Of a stretch of 64,000 nucleotides of DNA, positions 1-8,530 are shown piece after piece. The notes beneath the pieces are model-generated. The model was given only the letters and a program-made list of their open reading frames with translations, did no database searches and was not told where the DNA came from. The stretch is from contig NZ_OY762267.1 of the NCBI RefSeq assembly GCF_963665245.1, forward strand, positions 3,816,001 through 3,880,000. The letters are read 5' to 3'. Position 1 is the stretch's first letter; the number at the start of each line of letters is the position of its first letter. The stretch comes from an uncultured Paludibaculum sp. Lineage in GTDB: Bacteria; Acidobacteriota; Terriglobia; Bryobacterales; Bryobacteraceae. The position numbers and the translations under genes are program-made.

Positions 1-1
1 C

Positions 2-2182
2 GCCATTGGAGCGAACTACAACCTCACCGGCAGCGGCGAGCCGGAACGTGTCGGCACCATCCGTGTGTCATCCAACCTGCTTCCCATGCTCGGAGCCAAG
101 GCCGCCCTGGGCCGCCTCTTCCTCGCTGCCGAAGACCACACGGGACGCGGTGGCACCGCCGTCCTCAGCCACTCCACCTGGGTTCGCCGCTTTGGCGGGG
201 ATACCTGTGTTATCGGCCGCTCCCTCACCCTCAACGGCCAGCCCTATGAGATCGTCGGCGTTCTGCCGGCCGCGTTCTCGCTTCCGCGGGAAGTCCTGCC
301 CACCCTCGGTGTCGCCGAAGACGGTGAGATCTTCCTGCCGCTGCCCCTGGACGCCGCCGCCGCTTCCACCAGGACTCGCGAAGACTACAACATCATCGGA
401 CGGCTCAGGTCCGGCGTCACTGTGCAGCAGGCTCAGACCGAGATGGACACCATCACTGCCCGCCTGCGCCGCGACTACCCCGATTTCTACCCACCTAACT
501 CCGGCCTCACGTTCAGCATCGTGCCCCTGCTGGAGCAGGTCGTCGGCGACGTCCGCCGCCCGCTGGTCATCCTGTTGGGTTCCGTCGCCTTTGTTCTCCT
601 CATCGCTTGTGCGAATGTCGCCAACCTCCTGCTCGCCCGCGCGCTCGGCCGCCAGAAGGAGATCGCCATCCGCGTTGCCTTGGGCGCAAGCCGGCGCCAG
701 ATCATGCGCCAACTTCTCACCGAGAGCCTGCTGCTTTCCCTCGGCGGCGGCGCGTTGGGCGTCGTCCTCGCCCTGTGGAGCGTCGGCTGGATCCACGCCA
801 TCCAGCCGCAAAACGTACCCAGACTCTCCAGCATCGCCATCACCGGCGAAGTGCTTCTCTTCACGTTCACGCTGAGCCTGCTTTCGGGTCTCCTCTTTGG
901 CCTCGCGCCCGCACTACGGCTGACCGGAGCGGACCCCGCCGGCCGGCTCAAGGAAGCGGGCCGGGGCGCCGCGGGTGCCAACAGCGTGTGGGGCCGCGGC
1001 AACCACTTGCGCCGTCTCCTCGTCATCTCGGAACTCGCGCTCTCCGTAGTCCTGCTCATCGGCGCCGGCCTGCTCATCCGCAGCTTCGCCCGGCTCCTCA
1101 ACGTTCCGCCTGGATTTCAGCCGCAAGGCGTGCTCACGTTCGAACTCACCATGAGCGCCCGCAAATACGCGAAACCCGAAAACGTCCTCAACACCTACCG
1201 CGACCTCTGGCAGCGGCTCGACCGTCTGCCCGGCGTCACAGCCTCCGGTGGTGTCAGTTCCCTGCCTCTCAGTAACTACTTCTCCTGGGGCCCCATCAGC
1301 GTGGAGGGCCGCACACCACAACCCGGCGAGGCTTTCATCAATGCGGACCAACGCATCGTCGGCGGCCGCTACTTTGAAACCCTGCGCATCCCACTCCTGA
1401 GCGGCCGTCTCTTCACTGAGCGGGACAAGCCAACCAACCCGCGCGTCATCGTCATCGACGAATACATGGCCCAACAGCTCTGGCCCAACCAGGACCCCAT
1501 CGGCAAACGCATTCGTACCGGAGGCATCAAGTCCGAGGACCCCTGGCTCACCGTGATCGGCGTGGTCCGTCAGGTGAAGCAGTATGGCCTCGACGCCACT
1601 TCGCGCATTGCCTTCTACCTGCCGCAAACGCAATACCCCGTCCGCGCCATGTACGTCACCCTGCACACGGCCGCCAGCCCGGTGTCCCTGGTCCCGGTGG
1701 TTAAGCAGGAAATCCGTGAGCTCGACCCCGATCTGCCGGTCTACCGTGTCCGCACCATGCAGCAGCGTGTCGACGAGTCCATGGCCCGGCGGCGCTTTTC
1801 GATGACGCTCCTCACGCTCTTTGCGGCGCTCGCCCTGGCCTTGGCCGCTGTCGGCATCTACGGTGTAATGTCTTACCTCGTCGATCAGGGCGCCCGGGAA
1901 ATCGGCATCCGCATGGCATTGGGCGCGACGCCGCACGGCATTCTGGGCTTCGTGATCTGGCGCGGCATCCTGGTGGCCCTTTGCGGAATCGGCTCGGGGC
2001 TGTTGGGCGCGGTCGCGCTCACCCGGGTCATGAGCAGTCTGCTCTACGGCATCGAACCGACCGACGCAGCCACCTTCGCCGCAATCGCCGGCCTGCTGGC
2101 GGGCATAGCGCTGCTGGCCAGCTATGTGCCCGCCCGGCGCGCCGCCCGCATCGACCCCATGACCTCTCTACGCAGCGAGTAG
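2..2182 (+). CDS. ADOP-type MacB/FtsX permease (5' end outside window)
   Basis: Inner-membrane ABC-transporter permease of the acidobacterial duplicated-orphan-permease type. The open frame runs into the window edge without a stop, and the first in-frame GTG at 65 lies inside a conserved MacB periplasmic-core stretch (VSSNLLPMLG), so the true start is upstream. The order visible is periplasmic core domain, first FtsX block (LLIACANVANLLLAR, then KEIAIRVALGASRRQI), second periplasmic domain, second FtsX block (GIYGVMSYLV, then REIGIRMALGAT), and the usual tail ending PMTSLRSE. Such proteins normally lack a linked ATPase gene. Substrate unknown; roles in export of peptides or lipids are family-level guesses. 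It converges on the efflux operon with only 7 bp between stops. Confidence 0.9.
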   Translation, partial: AIGANYNLTGSGEPERVGTIRVSSNLLPMLGAKAALGRLFLAAEDHTGRGGTAVLSHSTWVRRFGGDTCVIGRSLTLNGQPYEIVGVLPAAFSLPREVLPTLGVAEDGEIFLPLPLDAAAASTRTREDYNIIGRLRSGVTVQQAQTEMDTITARLRRDYPDFYPPNSGLTFSIVPLLEQVVGDVRRPLVILLGSVAFVLLIACANVANLLLARALGRQKEIAIRVALGASRRQIMRQLLTESLLLSLGGGALGVVLALWSVGWIHAIQPQNVPRLSSIAITGEVLLFTFTLSLLSGLLFGLAPALRLTGADPAGRLKEAGRGAAGANSVWGRGNHLRRLLVISELALSVVLLIGAGLLIRSFARLLNVPPGFQPQGVLTFELTMSARKYAKPENVLNTYRDLWQRLDRLPGVTASGGVSSLPLSNYFSWGPISVEGRTPQPGEAFINADQRIVGGRYFETLRIPLLSGRLFTERDKPTNPRVIVIDEYMAQQLWPNQDPIGKRIRTGGIKSEDPWLTVIGVVRQVKQYGLDATSRIAFYLPQTQYPVRAMYVTLHTAASPVSLVPVVKQEIRELDPDLPVYRVRTMQQRVDESMARRRFSMTLLTLFAALALALAAVGIYGVMSYLVDQGAREIGIRMALGATPHGILGFVIWRGILVALCGIGSGLLGAVALTRVMSSLLYGIEPTDAATFAAIAGLLAGIALLASYVPARRAARIDPMTSLRSE

Positions 2183-2189
2183 AGCCGTC

Positions 2190-5100
2190 CTACGCGTGCT
2201 CCGGCACCGGTTCCGGCTCAGCCACCGGCCCCGCATCCGGCGGTTGCGGATCCCGTGCTTCGAAGAACCGGTACAGCACCGGCACCACCACCAACGTCAG
2301 AGGCGTCGAAGTGAACAACCCTCCGATCAGCACAATCGCCAAGGGCCTCTGCACCTCCGACCCAGGACCGGTCGCGAACAGGAACGGCACCAGCCCCAGT
2401 GCCGCCACCGTGGCAGTCATCATCACGGGCCGGAAGCGCAGCAGCGCTCCCTGCGCAATCGCCTCCTTCTGCTCCAGCCCCGTCTCCCGCAGCTTGCGGA
2501 TATACGACACCAGCACCACTCCGTTCAGAACGGCGATGCCCCATAGCGCGATGAAACCCACCGACGCCGGCACCGACAGATACTCGCCCGTCAAAAACAA
2601 ACCCACCACTCCGCCAATCGAGGCAAATGGCAGCACCGTGATGATCAACGCCGCGAAGCGCAGCGAACCGAACAACAGGAACAGCAGGAAAAAGATGGCG
2701 CCGATCGTGATGGGCACAATCAGCTTCAAGTGCTGCAGAGCCCGCTCCATGTTCTGGAACTGGCCACCCCACACGATGAAGTACCCGGGCGGCAGTTCCA
2801 CCTCCTTGGCGACCTTCTGCTTCAACTCCTCCACAAACCCGCCCAGGTCCCGGCCCTGCACATTCAAACCGACCACGATGCGCCGTTTGGCCGTATCCCG
2901 GTTGATCTGCGCCGGCCCCTCCACCACCTCGATCTTGGCCAAGTTCTCCAACAGCACCTTCCCATTGTCCGGAGTGTGAATCAGAATTCGCCGGATCTCC
3001 TCCACGTTGTGCCGCAGATTCTCGGGATACCGGACCACCGCCTGGAACCGCCGCTCCCCCTCATAGATCTCAGTGGCCGCCTTGCCGCCAATGGCCGTCT
3101 CGATCATGTCGTGGATATCCGACGCATTCAACCCAAACCGCGCAATCGCCTGCCGGTCGATCGTGATGTTCAGGTACTGCTGCCCGCCCACCCGGTCGAC
3201 ACGGCTGTCGCGCAAGCCGCGCACCGTGGCAGCCACCTTCGAGATCTCATTCGCCTTCGCAATCAGCTTGTCCAGATCGTCGCCAAATACCTTCACCGCC
3301 ACATCCGCGCGCACGCCGGTCACCATCTCGTCCACGCGGTCCGAAATCGGCTGCGCCATCACGAAGTTGATCCCGGGCAGCGTCTGAATCTTCTTCGAGA
3401 TCTGCTCCGCGATGGTGTCCTGGGTCCACCCCTTCGGCCACTGCTCCCGTGGCTTCAGCGTCGTGATCACATCCGCTTCATTCGGACCCGCGGCATCGGC
3501 CGGAGACTCGCCGCGCCCCAGCCGCGACACCACCTTCTCGACGCCTGGAACCTCCCGCACCATCCGCAGGGCCTCCTTCTCCATCGCAATAGACTCATCC
3601 AGCGAGATGTTCGGCACGCGGTCGATATTCGGCGAGATCGACCCCTCTTTCATCTCCGGGATGAACGACGTGCCCAGGTACGGGAACAGCAACAACGCGC
3701 CCACGAACATTGCCATCGTGATCGCAATGGTCCGGAACGCGCGTTGCAGGCAGTGCTGCAGCACCGCGCTATACATCCGCTTCAGTCCGCGCACCAGCAG
3801 CGTATCGTGCTCATTGCTGCTCTTCAGCAGCAGGAACGACAGCACCGGCGACAACGTCAGCGAGATCACCAGCGAGATGGCCAATGCAATGGCAATTGTG
3901 TACGCCAGCGGCGCGAACATCTTGCCTTCCATGCCTTCCAGGGTCATCAGCGGCAGAAACACAAGAATGATCACGCAGATGCCGAAGATCACCGGCGTGC
4001 TCACCTCACGCACCGCCTCCACGACAATCGTCGTTCGCTCCGCATGCTTGTTATGGCTCAGCTTTGCGAAGATGTTCTCCACCACCACCACCGACGCGTC
4101 CACCATCAATCCAATCGCGATGGCCAGCCCGCCCAGCGACATCAGGTTCGCTGAAAGGTGGATCTTGTTCATCACCAGGAACGTCAGCAGCGGAGTCAGA
4201 ATCAGCGTGGCGATCACCACTAGGCTCGACCGCAGGTCGCCCAGAAACAGGAACAGAATTACAACCACCAGCACGATGCCTTCGATCAGCACTTTCACCA
4301 CGGTGTGAATGGCGGCATCCACCAACTGCGACCGGTCGTAGTAAGGCACAATCTTCAGCCCATCCGGCAGCATATTCTGGTCGTTGATCTCGGCCACGCG
4401 AGCCTTCACACGGCTCACAATCTCTTTCGCGTTGCCGCCCGCGATCATCATCACGATGCCGCCCACCGCCTCCGTGTAGCCGCCCTTGATCATGGCGCCG
4501 TAGCGGACTTCTTCCCCCAACCGCACTTCTGACACTTCGCGCAGATACACCGGAGTCGACCCCACCTCTTTCAACACAATCGACCGAATGTCGTCCAGCG
4601 ACTGAATCAGCCCCACTCCGCGGATCAGATACTGCTCGTCGCTCTGCGGCAGAATGCCGCCGCCCGAGTTCGCGTTGTTGCGCGCCAGCGCCTGCACCAC
4701 ATCCTGGATGGACACATCGTAGTAGCGCAGCTTCGCCGGATCCACCAGCACCTGGTACTGCCGCACATAGCCGCCCGTCGAGTTGATCTCCGCCACGCCC
4801 GCGATGGAGCGCAGCAGCGGCCGCGCCACCCAGTCCTGCACAATCCGCCGGTCCACCAGTTCCTGCTTGGTCAGCACCTTGTCGCCGTCGTTCGGATTCT
4901 CCAGCGTGTACTGGTAGACCTCGCCCAAAGCGGACGACACCGGACCCAGAATTGGCGAAACACCCTGCGGAAACTTCTCCCGCGCCTCCACCAGCCGCTC
5001 CATCACCAGTTGCCGCGCGAAGTAGACGTTCGTCTCGTCCGTGAACACCAGCGTCACAATCGATAGCCCCGGCTTGTTCAGAGACCGCATCTCCTCAAGC

Positions 5101-5333
5101 CCCGGCAACCCGGTCATGGCGATCTCCACCGGCACCGTGACAAATCGCTCCACCTCTTCCGGCGACCGTCCACGCGCCTCCGTTGCGATCTGCACCTGCA
5201 CGTTCGTGACGTCGGGGAATGCGTCCACCGACAACCGCCGCGTGGCATCCAGGCCGAAGGCACACAGCGCCACCGCGGCCACCGTCACCACCACGCGCTG
5301 CTTCAGGGCGTGCTGAACGAGAGAGTCGAGCAT
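2190..5333 (-). CDS. czcA: Heavy-metal efflux RND pump, CzcA/CusA family
   Basis: Proton-driven inner-membrane pump of a tripartite metal exporter, full length at 1047 residues. The HME-RND signature near residues 60-110 is present (VTVPVEIAMTGLP, then KPGLSIVTLVF). The TM4 proton-relay segment (GGLAIAIGLMVDAS, Asp412) reads more like the Cu/Ag CusA subgroup than the usual CzcA form. The periplasmic stretch MAQPISDRVDEMVTGVR is in contrast CzcA-like, so the metal cannot be assigned from sequence. It is the last gene of a TolC-adaptor-pump operon, 6 bp after the adaptor. The tail is Pro/Glu rich, which is unremarkable. Confidence 0.93.
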   Translation of the reverse strand: MLDSLVQHALKQRVVVTVAAVALCAFGLDATRRLSVDAFPDVTNVQVQIATEARGRSPEEVERFVTVPVEIAMTGLPGLEEMRSLNKPGLSIVTLVFTDETNVYFARQLVMERLVEAREKFPQGVSPILGPVSSALGEVYQYTLENPNDGDKVLTKQELVDRRIVQDWVARPLLRSIAGVAEINSTGGYVRQYQVLVDPAKLRYYDVSIQDVVQALARNNANSGGGILPQSDEQYLIRGVGLIQSLDDIRSIVLKEVGSTPVYLREVSEVRLGEEVRYGAMIKGGYTEAVGGIVMMIAGGNAKEIVSRVKARVAEINDQNMLPDGLKIVPYYDRSQLVDAAIHTVVKVLIEGIVLVVVILFLFLGDLRSSLVVIATLILTPLLTFLVMNKIHLSANLMSLGGLAIAIGLMVDASVVVVENIFAKLSHNKHAERTTIVVEAVREVSTPVIFGICVIILVFLPLMTLEGMEGKMFAPLAYTIAIALAISLVISLTLSPVLSFLLLKSSNEHDTLLVRGLKRMYSAVLQHCLQRAFRTIAITMAMFVGALLLFPYLGTSFIPEMKEGSISPNIDRVPNISLDESIAMEKEALRMVREVPGVEKVVSRLGRGESPADAAGPNEADVITTLKPREQWPKGWTQDTIAEQISKKIQTLPGINFVMAQPISDRVDEMVTGVRADVAVKVFGDDLDKLIAKANEISKVAATVRGLRDSRVDRVGGQQYLNITIDRQAIARFGLNASDIHDMIETAIGGKAATEIYEGERRFQAVVRYPENLRHNVEEIRRILIHTPDNGKVLLENLAKIEVVEGPAQINRDTAKRRIVVGLNVQGRDLGGFVEELKQKVAKEVELPPGYFIVWGGQFQNMERALQHLKLIVPITIGAIFFLLFLLFGSLRFAALIITVLPFASIGGVVGLFLTGEYLSVPASVGFIALWGIAVLNGVVLVSYIRKLRETGLEQKEAIAQGALLRFRPVMMTATVAALGLVPFLFATGPGSEVQRPLAIVLIGGLFTSTPLTLVVVPVLYRFFEARDPQPPDAGPVAEPEPVPEHA

Positions 5334-5339
5334 CAGCCG

Positions 5340-6506
5340 CTATGCTCCCTGCAGCGCAAGCCGCTTGCGCTCGTTGTTCAAATGGAACGCCCCGTCCAGG
5401 ACGATCGTTTCGTCGCCGTTCAGCCCGTTGACAACCACTCGCGACTCGTCAAATTCGCCCGCCAGTTGCACCGGCCGCATCGCGAAGACACCTTCTCCCG
5501 TCTGAACGTAGACGTGGTCCTGATTGCCTTCCCTGACCACTGCCGACGACGGCACCAGCAACTGCTTCTGCGAGTCGTCCTTCAGCAGCATCGTCGCCAG
5601 CATCGCCGGTTTCAGCTTCCCCCGCGGGTTCGGAACATCCATCCGGATGCGGACCGTTCTCGTCTCCGGATTCACCGTCGCGCTCACGAACGAGAGCTTT
5701 CCATGGAATATCTGCCCAGGAAGGGCCGGGATCTCCGCATCCACGCTCTTGCCCACTTCAATCTCGCCGGCCGACTGCTCCGGCAAATCCGCCACCAGCC
5801 ACACCGTCGACAGATCCGACAGCACACAAACCACCTCGGCGTCCTGCACCACCTGCCCGATCGTCGCCTTCCTCTCCAGCACGGTTCCATCGATCGTGGC
5901 CAGAACCTGGAACAACGAGTTAATCGTCCGGCTCGTCTGCAGCTTGTCCAGCGCCTCTTCGGTCATTCCCAACACGGCCAACTGGTCGCGGGACGACGAT
6001 ACCTCGGCCGTCGCCTGGACCAGTTCCGCCTCGCGCCGCTGCAGTTCGGCCTCGCCAATCACCCCGGCCTCCAGTAGCCGTTTGGCCCGATCCACCGCCT
6101 TGTCCGCCAGCCGCCGCTGTGAGATCGCCTTCAGGAAATCGGTCTGCGCGTTCGTCAACTCGGTACTGCGGATTACCGCCACCACCTGGCCCCGCTTCAC
6201 CGTCTGCCCCTCCACCACTTCCAGATCGACGATCCGCCCCGATACCGGCGAGTTCACTCGCGCAATGCGGTTCTCGTCCGCTTCCACGCGCCCGGCCACA
6301 TCCAGCATCGCCGCCACCGGCGACATGCTCGGCCTGCCAACCCGGATATGTCGCTGCATATCACTGGTCACCCGGATCGACATCGCGTCGCGCGGCTTCC
6401 CTTCCTTCGACTGCGCCTCCGCAACCGAGGCCGGACCCTTACACCCGCTCAGAACAAGCGCGGCCAGACCGCACGCTGGCAATAGGATTCGATGGATGAA
6501 TTTCAT
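5340..6506 (-). CDS. czcB: RND efflux periplasmic adaptor (CzcB/HlyD family), lipoprotein
   Basis: Membrane-fusion subunit linking the inner-membrane pump to the outer-membrane channel. The N-terminus is a lipoprotein signal with lipobox LSGC, placing the acylated cysteine at residue 22. A biotinyl-lipoyl half-motif (VNSPVSGRIVDLEVVEGQ), a long alpha-hairpin (about 125-200) and a beta-barrel with RTVRIRMDVPNPRGKLKPAM follow, the normal adaptor order. Its ATG shares one base with the TGA of the TolC gene, so the two are translationally coupled. No His-rich or Met-rich metal-binding tail was seen, so specificity stays open. Confidence 0.92.
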   Translation of the reverse strand: MKFIHRILLPACGLAALVLSGCKGPASVAEAQSKEGKPRDAMSIRVTSDMQRHIRVGRPSMSPVAAMLDVAGRVEADENRIARVNSPVSGRIVDLEVVEGQTVKRGQVVAVIRSTELTNAQTDFLKAISQRRLADKAVDRAKRLLEAGVIGEAELQRREAELVQATAEVSSSRDQLAVLGMTEEALDKLQTSRTINSLFQVLATIDGTVLERKATIGQVVQDAEVVCVLSDLSTVWLVADLPEQSAGEIEVGKSVDAEIPALPGQIFHGKLSFVSATVNPETRTVRIRMDVPNPRGKLKPAMLATMLLKDDSQKQLLVPSSAVVREGNQDHVYVQTGEGVFAMRPVQLAGEFDESRVVVNGLNGDETIVLDGAFHLNNERKRLALQGA

Positions 6507-7819
6507 CAGTGCTTCTCCGGTGTGATTGCTCGCAGTTGTTCCAGATTGATCAGCGCATCCTGCACGTCGTACTGCGCCGTGAGAAAGTCCTGCCGCACCG
6601 TGCGCAACACGCGTTGCGCATCCAGGACCTCGATGATGCCCCGCTCCCCAAACTTGAAGGCCGCCTCGGCCGCGTTCACCGCCGCCGTCGCTTCCTTCAG
6701 GACGCCCAGTTCAAACGAAGCCACCTGCTGGCTCGCCACCTGATATTGGCCGTACGCCTGCTCCAGCGCCGAAGTCAGTTCCAGTTGACGCATGTCCGCC
6801 GCCGCCCGCAGTTGCTCCACCGCCGCCTCGGCTTCCGCAATCGGGCCCTCCCGCCTGTTCCACACCGGCAGTGGCAGGGTCACGCCAAAACGAAAGAATC
6901 CCAGGTCCGGCTGGTTCTCATACTCCGCCCGTAGCGCCGGCTGCGGCTTGCGCAGCGCTGTCTCATGCGCCAGCCGCGCCTTCGCCCGCTCGATCTCTGA
7001 CCGTGCCAGCGCCAGCATCGGATGCTCCTGCAATACCACCCCCAGCAGCGTCTGCCACGGGGGCAGCGCAATCGGCTTCTCCAGATCGCCCCGCGGGGCG
7101 ATCTCCGCCGCCATCGGAGCACCAATCGCCGTTCGCAACCCGGCCGTCGCATTCAATAGCCGCAGTTGCGCGCTGTTCGCCAGCACCTTCGCCGTCGCAG
7201 CCTCCGCATCCGACCGCACCAGTTCCAATTTCGCCGCCTCGCCCACCTCCACCTGGATCTCAATCCGCCGCCGCAGATCTTCCACCAGTCGCAGGTTCTC
7301 CTTCGCCAGGGCCAACTCCGCCTTCCGGCGCAGCACCAGATAGAACGCCCTCTTCACGCCGGCACGCACACCCAGCCGCGCTTCGTCCAGCCCAAACCGG
7401 CTGCTTTGCCGCCCCAACTCCGCCGCCTGGATCCGGGACTTCCGCACCGACGGCAACTCCACCTGCTGCTCCACGCTGTAGTGCTGCAACAAACCCGGCT
7501 CCGCGCCAGGCAAACGCCGGTACTGCCGGCCCGCAAACGTCGTGAACTCCGGGTTCGGGTACGCCGACGCCGTCCTGATCGACGCCTGCGCTCCGCGTGC
7601 CATGGCCGCCGCGGCCTTCAGTTGCGGGTTGTGCTCCTCAGCCATCGCCAAGGCATCGTCGAGGGTGAGAACGCGCTCTGTCTGCCCCTGAGCATCCACG
7701 GGAACACCCATGGATTGAGTGGTTTGTGAGAACAGAAGGGGCGCAAGCAGGAGCCCGGTGGCGAGAACTCGCCGATACCGGAAAGGGTGGCGAAGGCTTG
7801 GGCCGGTCAATGGGTACAT
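6506..7819 (-). CDS. czcC: Outer-membrane efflux channel, TolC/CzcC family
   Basis: Outer-membrane factor of the metal efflux system. Two OEP repeats are visible, each starting from a LTLDDALAMAEEHNPQL-like helix and containing long Ala/Glu/Gln-rich coiled-coil stretches. I place the start at the ATG at 7819 (MYPLTGPS), which leaves a basic segment and a hydrophobic signal (VLATGLLLAPLLF). An upstream in-frame TTG at 7867 would add 16 residues with no signal-like character. It is first in the operon, and its stop overlaps the adaptor start by one base. No metal-responsive regulator gene lies next to it, so induction cannot be inferred here. Confidence 0.9.
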   Translation of the reverse strand: MYPLTGPSLRHPFRYRRVLATGLLLAPLLFSQTTQSMGVPVDAQGQTERVLTLDDALAMAEEHNPQLKAAAAMARGAQASIRTASAYPNPEFTTFAGRQYRRLPGAEPGLLQHYSVEQQVELPSVRKSRIQAAELGRQSSRFGLDEARLGVRAGVKRAFYLVLRRKAELALAKENLRLVEDLRRRIEIQVEVGEAAKLELVRSDAEAATAKVLANSAQLRLLNATAGLRTAIGAPMAAEIAPRGDLEKPIALPPWQTLLGVVLQEHPMLALARSEIERAKARLAHETALRKPQPALRAEYENQPDLGFFRFGVTLPLPVWNRREGPIAEAEAAVEQLRAAADMRQLELTSALEQAYGQYQVASQQVASFELGVLKEATAAVNAAEAAFKFGERGIIEVLDAQRVLRTVRQDFLTAQYDVQDALINLEQLRAITPEKH

Positions 7820-8061
7820 GGTTTGGTCTACAAAGTCGGACAGCGTCGGGCTCGCCACGGCAAGCAAGGTACCCGGCGGTTGTAGTCGTGCCGGCTATCC
7901 ACGAGGCTTAGCTATGGGTTTGTTTCGCGACCTGGATCGTATTCGAGCCGGCGCGCTCGGCCAGATGATCTGCTCTGATTGTCTCACAGAGACTTATCGT
8001 AGGATAGCTATAATTCCAGAAGATTTACACATGGGTCCCATACGGTACTTGGGGCCCGCCT

Positions 8062-8091
8062 TTGACGGCTGGACCGCCAATGCGCTATCCT
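8062..8091 (+). promoter_or_regulatory. Probable sigma-70 promoter of rpsT
   Basis: TTGACG (8062-8067) and TATCCT (8086-8091) are separated by 18 bp and point at rpsT 40 bp downstream. A second, perfect TATAAT at 8009-8014 lies further upstream but lacks a convincing -35 element at the right distance. The 313-bp gap between the efflux operon and rpsT holds nothing else recognisable. Confidence 0.55.
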
Positions 8092-8132
8092 GACCATGTA
8101 CAACTTTGGGTAAGGGTCTGTAAGTAGAATCA

Positions 8133-8414
8133 ATGGCGAACCATTTTTCATCGCTGAAGCGTGTGCGCATCACAGAGCGTCGCACGGAAGTTAACCGGAT
8201 GCGGAAGAGCCGCCTGCGCCATGTCATTCGCGCCATGCGCCGGGCTGTTGAAAAGAAAGACGTGGCTGCGGCCACGGCCCTGCTGCCGCAAACCTTCTCT
8301 CTTGTCGATCGCGCCGCCAAGTGGGGCATTATCAAGGACAATACCGCCGCGCGGTACAAGTCCCGCCTCCACAATCGCCTGAAGTCGCTGACAAGCGCTC
8401 CGGCCGCGGCGTAG
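8133..8414 (+). CDS. rpsT: 30S ribosomal protein S20
   Basis: Small-subunit ribosomal protein that binds 16S rRNA during assembly. The 93-residue basic helical protein has the typical opening MANHFSSLKRVRITERR and the conserved KWGIIKDNTAARYKSRL segment near its end, at the usual family length. It stands alone, with its own promoter upstream and a strong intrinsic terminator 30 bp downstream, as is common for rpsT. Confidence 0.95.
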   Translation: MANHFSSLKRVRITERRTEVNRMRKSRLRHVIRAMRRAVEKKDVAAATALLPQTFSLVDRAAKWGIIKDNTAARYKSRLHNRLKSLTSAPAAA

Positions 8415-8443
8415 TAAAAGTCCAACCAGCCTCACTTTCAACC

Positions 8444-8475
8444 GCGGCGCGCGTCGAGTGCGCCGCTTTTCTTTT
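8444..8475 (+). terminator. Rho-independent terminator of rpsT
   Basis: Perfect 7-bp stem GCGGCGC / GCGCCGC around a 9-base loop, followed directly by TTTTCTTTT. It lies 30 bp after the rpsT stop. Confidence 0.88.
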
Positions 8476-8517
8476 GCCTGTCCGCCTCCTCAGCCTCCCT
8501 TTCGATTGACATTTCAG

Positions 8518-8523
8518 TATAAT
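8518..8523 (+). promoter_or_regulatory. -10 box suggesting a leaderless MFS transcript
   Basis: A perfect TATAAT ends 7 bases before the GTG start of the MFS gene, so transcription would begin at or next to the start codon. No Shine-Dalgarno sequence is present. A TTGACA at 8506-8511 is only 6 bp away and cannot be the partner -35 element. Confidence 0.4.
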
Positions 8524-8530
8524 CGGACAC

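Noticed and set aside
2730..4154. 474-residue plus-strand frame inside czcA
   Set aside because: Antisense shadow with His/Arg/Gln-rich content and no domain.
8009..8014. TATAAT as main rpsT promoter
   Set aside because: No suitable -35 hexamer at 16-18 bp; a better-spaced pair lies closer to the gene.
8506..8523. TTGACA and TATAAT as a promoter pair before the MFS gene
   Set aside because: Only 6 bp separate them; a working pair needs 16-18 bp.
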